Source: CAYYFX01 sp964571855
GTDB taxonomy: Bacteria; ARS69
Assembly: GCA_964571855.1 (NCBI GenBank)
Contig: CAZNDO010000015.1
Location: 38,798-102,797, forward strand
Length of the DNA stretch: 64,000 nucleotides
Reading direction: 5' to 3'
This document shows positions 46,260-55,209 of this stretch, piece by piece. Below the pieces are notes generated by a model. That model was given only the letters and a program-made list of their open reading frames with translations, did no database searches and was not told where the DNA came from. Both the position numbers and the translations under genes were made by a program. Numbering within the stretch: the first letter of the stretch is position 1; the number at the start of each line of letters is the position of its first letter.

Positions 46260-47018
46260 GTGGCCCACGAGGGAGCGTTGTCGACCCTGGACCGGAAGCT
46301 CCTGGACCGCGACCCCGAGCGGGTGGCGCGGATGTTCACCGAGATCAGCCCCCGGTACGACCTGCTGAACCGGGTGCTGTCGGCCGGGTTGGACGGCCCG
46401 TGGCGACGGGCCGCCGTCCGGATGGCCCGCCCGGAGAGCGCCCGCCGGATCCTGGACCTGGCCACCGGCACGGGGGACTTCGCCTTCGAGTTCCTGAAGG
46501 ACAAGCGCTTCACCGGCGAGGTCATCGGGATGGACTTCTCCGAGGAGATGGTCCGCCGCGCGCGCCGCAAGGCGGCCGCCCGGAAGGTCTCCAACCGCGT
46601 CCAGTTCCGGATCGGGGACGCGCTGGACATCCCCGAGCCGGACGGCTGGTTCGACATCGTGTCCTGCGGCTTCGGGGTCCGGAACTTCGCCGATCTGGAG
46701 CGCGCGCTGCTCGAGGCGCACCGCGTGCTCGCCCCCGGCGGCCGCCTCGTGGTGCTGGACTTCTTCCGCAAGAAGGAGGGCCGCGCGCTGGCGTTCTACC
46801 TGGACCAGGTCCTCCCCCGCGTGGGGCGGTGGATCTCCCGGAGCCCCAGCGCGTACGCGTACCTGCGCGAGTCCAAGAAGGGGTTCCTGTCGCCCGACGA
46901 GTTCGTGGCGGTCTTGAACTCGCTCGGCTGTTCACCGATCGTGTTGAGGACGCTCACGTTCGGCGTGGCGCACGTCATGCTGGGCACCAAGCCCGCGGCG
47001 CCGCCCGCGGGCGCCTGA
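46260..47018 (+). CDS. ubiE: Demethylmenaquinone/ubiquinone C-methyltransferase
   Basis: This 252-residue SAM-dependent enzyme performs the last C-methylation in menaquinone (or ubiquinone) synthesis. It shows the UbiE signatures MFTEISPRYDLLNRVLSAGL, ILDLATGTGDFAFEF (SAM motif I), FGVRNFADLERALLEAHRVL and the final LTFGVAHVMLGTKP. The GTG at 46260 is used because no better start precedes the core; a TTG at 46278 is close to a GGGAG. Menaquinone is more likely than ubiquinone in this type of bacterium. It precedes dusB by 12 bases. Confidence 0.92.
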   Translation: MAHEGALSTLDRKLLDRDPERVARMFTEISPRYDLLNRVLSAGLDGPWRRAAVRMARPESARRILDLATGTGDFAFEFLKDKRFTGEVIGMDFSEEMVRRARRKAAARKVSNRVQFRIGDALDIPEPDGWFDIVSCGFGVRNFADLERALLEAHRVLAPGGRLVVLDFFRKKEGRALAFYLDQVLPRVGRWISRSPSAYAYLRESKKGFLSPDEFVAVLNSLGCSPIVLRTLTFGVAHVMLGTKPAAPPAGA

Positions 47019-47030
47019 GCCGGAGGGATC

Positions 47031-48098
47031 ATGGCCTTCGCCGTCGGACCCGTGCGCATCGACCCGCCGTGCGTGCTCGCCCCCATGGAGAGCATCACGG
47101 ACCGGGACTTCCGCCGGATCATCCGCGGGCTGGGCGGGTGCGGCCTGGCGGTCACGGAGTTCGTGAGCTCCGAGGCGCTCACCCGCGACGTGTCGAAGGC
47201 CTGGCGGATGGCCGAGATCGACCCGAGCGAGCATCCCGTCTCCATCCAGATCTACGGGCGGGATCCGGCGCGCATGGCGGACGCCGCGCGCGCGTGCGTG
47301 GACCTCGGCGCCGACATCGTGGACATCAACTGCGGCTGCCCGTCGAAGTCGGTCACGTCCGGCTGCGCCGGGTCGGCGCTGATGCGGGAGCCGGACCGCG
47401 CGGAGGAGATCTACCGCGCGGTGGGCCGCGCCGTGGAGCCGCACGGAGTGCCGTTCACGGTGAAGATGCGGACCGGCTGGGACGCGTCGTGCCGCAACGC
47501 GCCGGAGCTCGCGCGCCGCGCGGTGGACGCCGGCGCGCGCATGATCGCCGTGCACGGGCGCACGCGTTGCGACATGTACAAGAACAGGGCGGACTGGAGC
47601 TTCGTGGGCGAGGTGAAGGCCGCCGTGCCGGTGCCGGTCCTCGTGAACGGGGACATCCTCACGGTGGAGACGGCGCGCGAGGCGCTGGCCGCCTCCGGCG
47701 CGGACGGCGTGATGGTGGGCCGCGGGATCCTGCGGAACCCGTGGCTGCTGCACCAGATCGCGGACTCGCTGGCCGGCCGGCCGCTGTTCGAGCCCGCGCT
47801 GGAGGACCGCCGGGACGTGCTGCTGCGCCACTTCGAGACGCTCACCGATCTCGGCGAGGATTTCCTGGGCGACGCCTCCCGCCGCGACCACGTGGCGCTC
47901 GGCCGCATCAAGAAGATCTGCGGCTACTTCACCCACGGCCTCCCGTGGGGCGGCAAGCTGCGCCAGCGCCTGTTCCACTCCACGACCGTGGCCGAGGCCC
48001 GCGCCATCGTGACCGAGTACTTCACGCTCCTCGCCGAGCACCGCGTCCGCGACGCCTTCGTCCGCGTCCACGACGAGCCGGAGGAGGCTGCGGCCTAG
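47031..48098 (+). CDS. dusB: tRNA-dihydrouridine synthase (DusB-like)
   Basis: This 355-residue FMN enzyme reduces uridine to dihydrouridine in tRNA. Motifs are LAPMESITDRDFRRIIRGLG, VSIQIYGRDP, INCGCPSKSVTSGCAGSALM (catalytic Cys), TVKMRTGWD, IAVHGRTRCDMYK and GVMVGRGILRNPWLL. ATG 47031 has GGAGG upstream. It is convergent with the acyl-CoA-dehydrogenase-like gene, and hairpin E5 lies between them. Confidence 0.9.
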   Translation: MAFAVGPVRIDPPCVLAPMESITDRDFRRIIRGLGGCGLAVTEFVSSEALTRDVSKAWRMAEIDPSEHPVSIQIYGRDPARMADAARACVDLGADIVDINCGCPSKSVTSGCAGSALMREPDRAEEIYRAVGRAVEPHGVPFTVKMRTGWDASCRNAPELARRAVDAGARMIAVHGRTRCDMYKNRADWSFVGEVKAAVPVPVLVNGDILTVETAREALAASGADGVMVGRGILRNPWLLHQIADSLAGRPLFEPALEDRRDVLLRHFETLTDLGEDFLGDASRRDHVALGRIKKICGYFTHGLPWGGKLRQRLFHSTTVAEARAIVTEYFTLLAEHRVRDAFVRVHDEPEEAAA

Positions 48099-48129
48099 TT
48101 CCGCTACCACCAAGCGAGGGCGGAGGGAG

Positions 48130-48437
48130 CGACCGCGGTCGCGGGGCCGGCGGCCCGGCTCGTCGCCGCGACTCCCCGAGCGGCCCGTGGCGCGACCGAT
48201 GGAGGTCGCGGCGGCGACCCCGCGGGGTTCCCCACGGCGGCTCTGCGGCGCGGCCGGAGCCCCGGACGGGCGGAGGCCGTCGACGCAGGAGCGAAGGCCG
48301 GAGCCTGGAAGGCGGAGGCCGAGCGCCCGCCGGGGGGAACCCCGCGGGGTCGCCGCCGCAACCACCCATCGGTCGCGCGACGGGCCGCTCGGGGAGTCGC
48401 GGCGACGAGCCGGGCCGCCGGCCCCCGACCGCGGTCG
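48130..48437 (+). repeat. Giant inverted-repeat element E5
   Basis: Arms 48130-48240 and 48327-48437 pair at about 106 of 110 positions with one unpaired base on each side, around an 86-bp loop (48241-48326) reading in sense on plus. It is the most diverged copy. Its inner stem reads GGGTTCCCC/GGGGAACCC where E1, E3 and E4 have GGGTCCTCC/GGAGGACCC, a compensatory change. It is the only unpaired copy. It starts 31 bases after dusB and ends 4 bases before the next stop. Confidence 0.88.
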
Positions 48438-48441
48438 TCCC

Positions 48442-49590
48442 CTACAGCCCGAGCCACCTGGCGATGATGTTCCGCTGCATCTCCGACGTCCCCGAGTAGA
48501 TCGTCCCGCCCACGGCGTCGCGCAGCGCGCGCTCCACCTCGTACTCGGTCATGAAGCCGTAGCCGCCGAGGACCTGGACCGTGTCCAGGGCGGTCTTCAC
48601 GAGGGACTCGCTCGCGAACACCTTCGAGATCGCGGCGTCCATGGAGACGTTCTTCCCCTCGCCGATCTTCCACGCGGTGCGGTACACGAGGAGGCGCGCC
48701 GCCTCCAGCCGGACCTTCATGTCCGCGATCTTGTGCGACACGGCCTGGAACTTCGCGATCGCCTGGCCGAACTGCTTCCGCGTCCGCGCGTACGCCACGG
48801 ACTTCTCCAGCAGCCGCTCCATCGCGCCGACGTGCAGCGCGAACAGGAACGTGCGCTCCCAGTCCATCGAGTGCGTGAACAGCGTGGACCCGCCGCCCAC
48901 GCCGCCGAGCACGGCGTCGTCGCCCACGCGCGCGTCCTCGAACACCAGTTCCCCGATGGGCGACGTGCGCAGCCCCATCTTCTCGAACTTCTGGCCGGGC
49001 TTGAAGCCGGGCGTGTCCCGCGGCACGAGGAACGCGGTCACGCCGCCGTGGTATCCCTTCGCGGGGTCCGTGAGCGCGAACACGAGCGCCACGTCCGCCA
49101 CCGGGCCGTTGGAGTTGAACGTCTTGGTGCCGGTGATGCGCCAGCCGTCGCCGTCGCGCACCGCGCGGGTCTGCATCGCGAAGGCGTCGGAACCCGTTCC
49201 CGGTTCCGTCATGCCGTTCACGGCGATCACGGAGCCGTCGCACATGCCGGGCAGCCAGCGCTCCTTCTGCGCCTCGGTGCCGTACTTCCACACCGGCACC
49301 GCGCACGGCAGCAGGTGCGCGCAGAGCGAGAACGCCAGGCCCTGGTCCTCGCACCCGTAGCCGAACGCTTCCAGGGCCACGGCGGTCGTCACCGCGTCCA
49401 GGCCGGCCCCGCCGTGCTCCTCGGGGATCGGGAGCCCGGCCAGTCCCATGCGGGCGCACTCCCGCCACAGCTCGCGCGAGAAGGCCTGCTCCCGGTCCCG
49501 CTCCACGCTGCCCGGATTGATCCGCCCGCGGGCGAACTTGACGACGGCCTCGCGCAGCTCCCTCTGCTGGGGCGTGAGCTCGAAGTCCAC
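48442..49590 (-). CDS. Acyl-CoA-dehydrogenase-fold oxidase/dehydrogenase of a carrier-protein operon
   Basis: This 382-residue FAD enzyme has a complete acyl-CoA dehydrogenase fold (NGMTEPGTGSDAF, ITGTKTFNSNG, ARTRKQFGQAIAKFQAV, LGGYGFMTEYEVERALRDA). At the usual MCAD-type catalytic position the EGT motif reads SGT (Ser near 366). A Glu in SMDWERTF (residue 245) matches the isovaleryl-CoA-dehydrogenase position, also used by prolyl-carrier dehydrogenases such as PltE and RedW. It is directly followed, without a gap, by an adenylating ligase and a carrier protein. I infer that it oxidises a carrier-bound aminoacyl group. The start is GTG at 49590. Confidence 0.85.
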   Translation of the reverse strand: MDFELTPQQRELREAVVKFARGRINPGSVERDREQAFSRELWRECARMGLAGLPIPEEHGGAGLDAVTTAVALEAFGYGCEDQGLAFSLCAHLLPCAVPVWKYGTEAQKERWLPGMCDGSVIAVNGMTEPGTGSDAFAMQTRAVRDGDGWRITGTKTFNSNGPVADVALVFALTDPAKGYHGGVTAFLVPRDTPGFKPGQKFEKMGLRTSPIGELVFEDARVGDDAVLGGVGGGSTLFTHSMDWERTFLFALHVGAMERLLEKSVAYARTRKQFGQAIAKFQAVSHKIADMKVRLEAARLLVYRTAWKIGEGKNVSMDAAISKVFASESLVKTALDTVQVLGGYGFMTEYEVERALRDAVGGTIYSGTSEMQRNIIARWLGL

Positions 49591-51156
49591 CTACATCTCC
49601 TTCAGCCGCTGGTAGTCGATCTTGTCCGTGGAGGTCTTCGGGAGCGGGCCGGACGGGACGACGAGGTCCGGGATCATGTACGCGGGCAACACGTCGGCGC
49701 AGTGCTTCTTCAGCGCGATGATGGACGGCGCCTCCCCCTCGCAGTGCACGAACGCCTTGATGCGCACGCCGCCGTCCGCGTCCTTCAGCGCCACCGCCGC
49801 CGCCTCCTTCACCGCGGCGTGGCGGTACAGCCCGGCCTCGATCTCGCCCAGCTCCACGCGGTAGCCGCGGCGCTTCACCATCCGGTCCCGGCGGCCGTTG
49901 AACGCGTAGTTCCCGTCCGGCGCCTCGATCACGAGGTCCCCCGTGCGGTACCACCGCTCCCCCGCCGCATCCAGGAAGAACGCCCTCGCCGTGAGGTCCG
50001 GGAGGTTCCAGTACTTCGTGAGCACGGCGGGCCCCGCGATCACCAGCTCGCCCTCCTCGCCGCGCGGCACGTCGCGGCCCTCCTCGTCCACGACGCGGGC
50101 GAGGCAGTGCGAGCACGGCTTCCCGATCGGGTACGGCTCGGTGCGATCGTCCGGGACGCGCCCTTCCACCTCGTACCACGTGCACACGTTCGTCTCCGTG
50201 GGCCCGTACAGGTTCAGGTACCGCGGGTGCGGCCAGTGCGACTGCAGCGCGCGCAGGTGCTTCACCGGGAAGACCTCGCCGGCGAAGTTCACGACGCGCA
50301 GCGCGGAGCAGTCGTGGGCCGGCAGGTTCCCGTATTGCACCAGCAGCGCCAGGATGGACGGCGTGGAGTACCACATCGTGATGCGCTTCGCCGCGATCGC
50401 CGGGGCCAGCCGCGCCGGCTCCTTCCCCGCCTCCTCGCCGATCAGGACCACGGTGGCGCCGTGCTTCGCGGGCACGTGCAGGTCCAGGATCGACAGGTCG
50501 AAGTGGAACGGCGCGTGCGAGGAGAACCGGTCGTCCTCCGCGGGGCGCAGGGCCTCCGTGCACCAGTCCACGAACGCCGCGGCATGCCGGTGCGACAGCG
50601 TCACGCCCTTCGGCTTCCCGGTGGAGCCGGACGTGTACAGGATGTACGCGGGCTCGTCCGGGGACGGCGCCGCGGTGGCCGCCGGCGGCGCGGGCTCGCG
50701 CGCCTGGGCCGCATCCAGCGCCGCGGCGAGCGGCGCGCCGCCACCCACGCCGTCCAGCACGAGGAGCGGCGGCGGCGCCGGCCGGCCCAGCTTCGCCAGC
50801 TCCGCGAGCAACCCGTCCACGAGGCCGCGCTCCACGACGATGGCGCGCACGTCGCAGTCGTGCAGCACGTACGCGCCGCGCCACGCCGGCGCGCCGGGAT
50901 CCACCGGGACGTACGCCGCGCCCGTCTTCAGGATCCCGAACAGCGTGGCCACCGAGTCGATGGACTTCGGCAGCCAGAAGCCCACGCGGTCTCCCGCCCT
51001 CGCGCCCCACGCGGCCAGACGATCGCGCACGCGATCGGACAGCGCGTCGAGCTGCGCGTAGGTCAGCACCCCGCCCGCCAGGTCCTCCACCGCGGGGTGG
51101 TCCGGCCGCCGTCGGGCCGATGCGGCCAGGGACTCGTGCAGGAGCCGCACCGCCAT
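49591..51156 (-). CDS. Stand-alone amino-acid adenylation (DltA/PltF-like) ligase
   Basis: This 521-residue adenylation-domain protein activates a carboxylic (probably amino) acid as AMP and loads it on a carrier protein. Core motifs: AYILYTSGSTGKPKGVTLSH (A3), NLYGPTETNVCTWYEVEGR (A5), WYRTGDL (A7), GRRDRMVKRRGYRVELGEIE (A8) and KTSTDKIDYQRL with the A10 Lys. The PTETNVCT form resembles DltA- and PltF-type stand-alone ligases. The ATG at 51156 follows the carrier gene's stop by one base. The substrate cannot be read without an alignment of the binding pocket. Confidence 0.85.
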   Translation of the reverse strand: MAVRLLHESLAASARRRPDHPAVEDLAGGVLTYAQLDALSDRVRDRLAAWGARAGDRVGFWLPKSIDSVATLFGILKTGAAYVPVDPGAPAWRGAYVLHDCDVRAIVVERGLVDGLLAELAKLGRPAPPPLLVLDGVGGGAPLAAALDAAQAREPAPPAATAAPSPDEPAYILYTSGSTGKPKGVTLSHRHAAAFVDWCTEALRPAEDDRFSSHAPFHFDLSILDLHVPAKHGATVVLIGEEAGKEPARLAPAIAAKRITMWYSTPSILALLVQYGNLPAHDCSALRVVNFAGEVFPVKHLRALQSHWPHPRYLNLYGPTETNVCTWYEVEGRVPDDRTEPYPIGKPCSHCLARVVDEEGRDVPRGEEGELVIAGPAVLTKYWNLPDLTARAFFLDAAGERWYRTGDLVIEAPDGNYAFNGRRDRMVKRRGYRVELGEIEAGLYRHAAVKEAAAVALKDADGGVRIKAFVHCEGEAPSIIALKKHCADVLPAYMIPDLVVPSGPLPKTSTDKIDYQRLKEM

Positions 51157-51157
51157 G

Positions 51158-51412
51158 CTACTTCCTCTTCGACGCCACGAGCGCCGTGATGGACGCGATC
51201 GTGTCCATGTGGTCCACGCCCGCCTCGTGCGCCTCCAGCCGGATCCCGAACCGCTCCTCCAGGAACGCCACGAGCTTGAGCGTCGCGATGGAGTCCAGGA
51301 TGCCCCCCGTCACGAGCGGCGTGTCCGCCTTCAGCGCCTCCGGCTTCTCGCCGGGCAGGAACTCCTGCAGGATGTAGTCCTTCACCGGTCCTTCGATCTG
51401 CGGATCGCTCAC
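51158..51412 (-). CDS. Acyl/peptidyl carrier protein
   Basis: This 84-residue carrier protein has the phosphopantetheine attachment Ser (residue 41) in TGGILDSIATLKLVAFLEE. The four-helix pattern is typical, with an acidic face. It accepts the adenylate from the downstream ligase. The GTG at 51412 overlaps the MBOAT gene stop by 4 bases. In Dlt and pyrrole-carboxylate systems a carrier of this size stands beside a matching ligase. Confidence 0.88.
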   Translation of the reverse strand: MSDPQIEGPVKDYILQEFLPGEKPEALKADTPLVTGGILDSIATLKLVAFLEERFGIRLEAHEAGVDHMDTIASITALVASKRK

Positions 51413-53910
51413 GGGGCGGCCTCCTCTGCGGCACGGGGTGCGGGAGCGGCGAACGCGGCGAGGGCCCCCTCGAGCTCCCGCCACAGCCGGTCGGCGATGA
51501 TACGATGCCCGGCGACGTTCGGGTGCTGGTCCCACTCCGCCAGGAACAGGGACTTCATGGGCACGTCGCCGTACGTGTCCTCCAGATCCAGGATCACGAA
51601 TCCCGCCGCCTCGGCCAGGCGCCGCAGGGTGGCGTGCGCCTCGCGCCACTCGCCCTCGGTGGTGGTCCGCTGGAAGAGCCACACCGGGACGATGCCGCGG
51701 GCCCGGCAGGTCTCCACCGCGTGCCGGTAGGTCCAGCCCACGATCTCCTCGCCGATCTTCTGCAGCCGCCGCTCCGCCGCGGCCTCCGGCGTACCGGGTC
51801 CCACGCGCGCCCGCGCCCCCATCTCCGCCAGCGGCTCGTACGGCAGGGGCACGCCGTTGCGCAGCGCGTCCGCCACGTCCTTCAGGCTCGTCATGTCGTT
51901 CTCGTGCGCGAGGAAGAACACGGCGTCCGGATGGAACGCGAACGCCTTCTCCTCCGCCAGCCAGGCGCGTTGCACCGTGCGGTATCCGCCCACGGCGAAG
52001 TTGAGGATCTCCGCACGCTCGTAGCCCGGCGGCGGCGCCGCGTCCAGCCGCGCCTCCGTGATCGCCTCCCACGTGGAGTCCGGCGGGATCCCCAGTCCCA
52101 CGGCGTAGGAGTCGCCCATCAGGGCCGCGCGGAACGTGCCCGGCGGCTTCTCGAGAGCGTAGTCGCGGTCGCGCATGCCCCAGCGGTTGAACTCCACCGG
52201 CAGCTCCTTCGCCGTGCTCCGCGCCAGCGGCACGTGCTCGCGGCCGAGGAAGTCGCTCCGGGACCGGTACATCACCTCCAGCTCGCCGTACCAGCCGGGC
52301 GGCTCGGACTGCGTGAGCGCCCACACCTCGCTGTTCATCCGGTCCGCGCCGAGCAGGTCCTCGTAGTAGCCGCGGGTGAGCAGCGCGAGATCGCCGGCGT
52401 TGAGCCGCGGCTTGCGCAGCGACAGCAGCAGGTCGGACACCTCCGCGGGCAGCCGCGCGGACACGTGCCGGTTGCCGGCGGCGGCGAGCAGCAGCAGCAC
52501 CCCGCCGGTCACCGCCACCGAGCGGCCGAAGTCCAGCTTCGGACCGGCAACGCCGAGCGGCGGGACGCGGTCGAGGTAGTAGCGCACGGCCGTCCCCGCG
52601 GCCACGGCGGCGACGAGGACCCCCAGCACGACCTCCCACCCTTCGGTCCAGCCCGGCTCGCCCACGATCCACAGCGCAGTCCACTCGCGGAGCGTGCGGC
52701 TGGTCCACAGCGACCAGAGCGAGCAGATGGCCACGGCCATCCCCACCGTCCGCAGCGACAGCGTGAAGGACTCGCGCAGGGTCCACACCTTCGCGCCGAG
52801 CGTGCGGCGCCGCCCCGCCTTCGCCTCCCGGATCGTGTTCAGGATCACGAACAGGCCGAGGAGCGACCAGAACGCCAGGTCCGGCCCCGTCACCGGGAAG
52901 TCGCCGCGCAGCCAGAACCACTGGTACGAGTGCAGCGCCCACGTGACCACGAACACGAACGCGGTGGCGACCACGAGGCCGCGCACCGGCCCGAGCGCGC
53001 GCAGGCGGAAGAAGGCGGGGTAGTAGAAGACCTTCACCATGAAGTCCTTCCAGTAGATGTTGATCCGCCGCCAGTAGTCGCTGAAGCTCGACGCGAGCAG
53101 GTACAGCCGGTTCGTCTCCGGCAGGTTGAAGCCGAACAGTCCCAGCATCCCGACGATCACGTGGAACTGCCCGGAGATCCGCAGGTACAGGATGTAGTTC
53201 GCGAAGAGGAAGCGGCCGAGGTCCCCCACGTTTCCCACGCGGTCCATCGGCAGCGTGAAGTCGTAGTACACCCACCGGTACAGCACGAGCTGCAGCAGCC
53301 CACGGAACATCCACTGCATGCCCTTCTGGTGGATGCGGTGCTCGTCCGCGTCGTAGTACGTGCGCAGGAACGTCCGCCAGTCGATCACGGGGAACAGCGG
53401 GAAGCACACGTTCGGCAGCACGAAGAAGTACGACACGCGCATCCAGGGCGACACCGCCTCCTTCACGTGCCGCAGGTCGTACGCGTAGACGATGAGCCGG
53501 AACATGAACATCGAGCCCAGCACGGGCCAGACGACGCCGGGCACGCCCGCGGGGAGGACGCCGGCGCGCGCGGCCGCGAGCCCCGCGCCCGCCGCCAGGA
53601 GGAGCCCCACCCGCGCTCCGAAGGACACCGGCAGGTGGCAGATCCCGAGGAGCCCGAGGCCCATGCCGAGGACCCACGCGGCCGCGCCGGCGCCCAGGAC
53701 CAGGAAGATCCCGGCCACGGAGAGCAGCGCGAAGAACGGCAGGCGGAACCGCCGCGGCAGCAGGGCGTGGATGACGAACCCCGCCGCGGCGAGGCGGACG
53801 ATCTGCCGGAAGGCGGGGCTCTCCACCTCGAACCGGCGCTCGATCACGAACACGAAAAGCGCCAGCTGGACGGCGATCGCCAGCGTTTTCAACAGGTTGG
53901 CAGGACGCAC
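51409..53910 (-). CDS. MBOAT acyltransferase fused to an SGNH hydrolase domain
   Basis: This 833-residue membrane protein begins with an MBOAT-type acyltransferase. It has about ten helices, SSFSDYWRRINIYWKDFMVK near 275, and the conserved active-site His in TWALHSYQWFW (His 327). After more helices to about 480 comes an extracytoplasmic SGNH hydrolase domain: GDSYAVG (Ser 601), an END motif near 670 and DQHPNVAGH near 794. Together they match O-acetyl/O-acyl transfer machines, in which MBOAT moves the acyl group across the membrane and SGNH passes it to a glycan. Here the donor is probably the adjacent carrier protein. The start is GTG at 53910. Confidence 0.85.
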   Translation of the reverse strand: MRPANLLKTLAIAVQLALFVFVIERRFEVESPAFRQIVRLAAAGFVIHALLPRRFRLPFFALLSVAGIFLVLGAGAAAWVLGMGLGLLGICHLPVSFGARVGLLLAAGAGLAAARAGVLPAGVPGVVWPVLGSMFMFRLIVYAYDLRHVKEAVSPWMRVSYFFVLPNVCFPLFPVIDWRTFLRTYYDADEHRIHQKGMQWMFRGLLQLVLYRWVYYDFTLPMDRVGNVGDLGRFLFANYILYLRISGQFHVIVGMLGLFGFNLPETNRLYLLASSFSDYWRRINIYWKDFMVKVFYYPAFFRLRALGPVRGLVVATAFVFVVTWALHSYQWFWLRGDFPVTGPDLAFWSLLGLFVILNTIREAKAGRRRTLGAKVWTLRESFTLSLRTVGMAVAICSLWSLWTSRTLREWTALWIVGEPGWTEGWEVVLGVLVAAVAAGTAVRYYLDRVPPLGVAGPKLDFGRSVAVTGGVLLLLAAAGNRHVSARLPAEVSDLLLSLRKPRLNAGDLALLTRGYYEDLLGADRMNSEVWALTQSEPPGWYGELEVMYRSRSDFLGREHVPLARSTAKELPVEFNRWGMRDRDYALEKPPGTFRAALMGDSYAVGLGIPPDSTWEAITEARLDAAPPPGYERAEILNFAVGGYRTVQRAWLAEEKAFAFHPDAVFFLAHENDMTSLKDVADALRNGVPLPYEPLAEMGARARVGPGTPEAAAERRLQKIGEEIVGWTYRHAVETCRARGIVPVWLFQRTTTEGEWREAHATLRRLAEAAGFVILDLEDTYGDVPMKSLFLAEWDQHPNVAGHRIIADRLWRELEGALAAFAAPAPRAAEEAAP

Positions 53911-54188
53911 GGGGACGGCTTCCGGGGCCTCGGGGTTCAGGGGTTCGACGTCCCCGGTCGCGACTTCGCGGGCGGGTGGCTGGAACGGTCGCCCAGTGTA
54001 CCACTCCCCCGGTGGTTCGGAGATTGCGGTCGCCCGGCGCGGGAGAACCGCCCGGGGGCCCCAAAGCCGCCGCGTGCGAATCCGGATCGGAGCGTCCGGT
54101 GCGTCCGGAGTCCCCCGGCGGCCTTGTATCGGGATGCCGGTCGCAGCTACGCTGGATTCGTTCGCGAACCCCCGACCGGGAGGCCCCC
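53911..54188. other. Divergent promoter region of the carrier operon and the TQGFWKNH gene
   Basis: These 278 bases separate two divergent genes and should hold both promoters. I see no clear -35/-10 or -24/-12 pair and no gene; frames crossing it are shadow frames. Confidence 0.4.
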
Positions 54189-55112
54189 ATGACCCCTTGC
54201 GACAAGTTCCGCTCGTCCGTCCTCGTCCTCGGAGCGTCCGCGCTCGTCGCGTCCGCGGCCCAGGCCACCGCTCTGGACCGCCCCGTGCTCGGCAGCTACG
54301 CCCAGGGCCACGCGAAGATCGTGGTCGTGGTGGGCGCCGGGGAGTCCGGCGCGCCGGCGGGCTTCGCCGTGCAGTGGATGCGGTTCTCCGACTTCCTCGC
54401 GCACGGCGGCCAGTTCCCCGCCACGCCGCACGCGTCCGTGCGCGAGGCGCTGTTCCACGGCACCCCGACGTTGAACACGTGGGACGGCGCGCTGACGACG
54501 TTCGTCATCCCGTCCGCGGCGTCCGCCGCCGTGGAGGTGGGCGACCTGCGCGACGAGACCGGCGTGTCGCTGGGCGCCGCCGCGGGCGAGGAGCTGGCGC
54601 CGGTCACGCCGTACGTGTTCCGCGCGATGGCCGTCACCGACGGCATCCTGGGAGACAGCCCGTGGTCCAACGTGTACGTCGTGGAGAGCGGCACGAACGC
54701 GAACTGCACGTTCACGCAGGGCTTCTGGAAGAACCACGAGGAGGTCTGGCCGGTGGCGTCGCTCGCGCTCGGCAGCGTGAACTACACGAAGTCCCAGCTG
54801 CTCGCGATCCTGGGCGAGCCCGCGCGGGGCAACGGGCTGATCATCCTGGCGCACCAGCTGATCGCCACGCTGCTGAATGCGGCGAACGGCGCGGACACGT
54901 CGTCCGTGTCGGCCGCGATCGCGGCGGCGCACGCGCTGATCGGCGGCCTCGTGGTGCCGCCGGTGGGCAGCGGCCACGTCTCCCCCGGGAGCGCCAGCTC
55001 GATCGCGCAGCAGCTCGACGACTTCAACAACGGCATCACCGGCCCCGGCCACTGCGGCCCGACCGCCGTGCAACCGGACAACTGGGCGCGCGTGAAGGCG
55101 GACTTCCGCTGA
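54189..55112 (+). CDS. Secreted protein with TQGFWKNH motif
   Basis: This 307-residue protein has a signal peptide ending in SAAQA (about residue 27). The first half looks like a beta-sandwich (about 30-170, with VYVVESGTNANC). The second half opens with CTFTQGFWKNHEEVWPV and continues LLAILGEPARGNGLIILAHQ, ending in GPGHCGPTAVQPDNW with a Cys pair. This module recurs in secreted or surface proteins of several uncultured phyla; its role is unknown. GGGAGG lies five bases before ATG 54189. It has no membrane anchor. Confidence 0.75.
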   Translation: MTPCDKFRSSVLVLGASALVASAAQATALDRPVLGSYAQGHAKIVVVVGAGESGAPAGFAVQWMRFSDFLAHGGQFPATPHASVREALFHGTPTLNTWDGALTTFVIPSAASAAVEVGDLRDETGVSLGAAAGEELAPVTPYVFRAMAVTDGILGDSPWSNVYVVESGTNANCTFTQGFWKNHEEVWPVASLALGSVNYTKSQLLAILGEPARGNGLIILAHQLIATLLNAANGADTSSVSAAIAAAHALIGGLVVPPVGSGHVSPGSASSIAQQLDDFNNGITGPGHCGPTAVQPDNWARVKADFR

Positions 55113-55209
55113 TCGACGCCCGGCGCGGGATCCACGCGGGCCGGGGCGGCGACGTCCCGGCCCGTCGTGCGTTCGCCCCGCCGCCGCGCGGCGTCCCGGC
55201 GGGGCCGCG

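Noticed and set aside
55113..55209. Possible decayed hairpin element between the TQGFWKNH and hydrolase genes
   Set aside because: It has GC-rich dyads but none of the 86-bp loop or inner-stem sequence.
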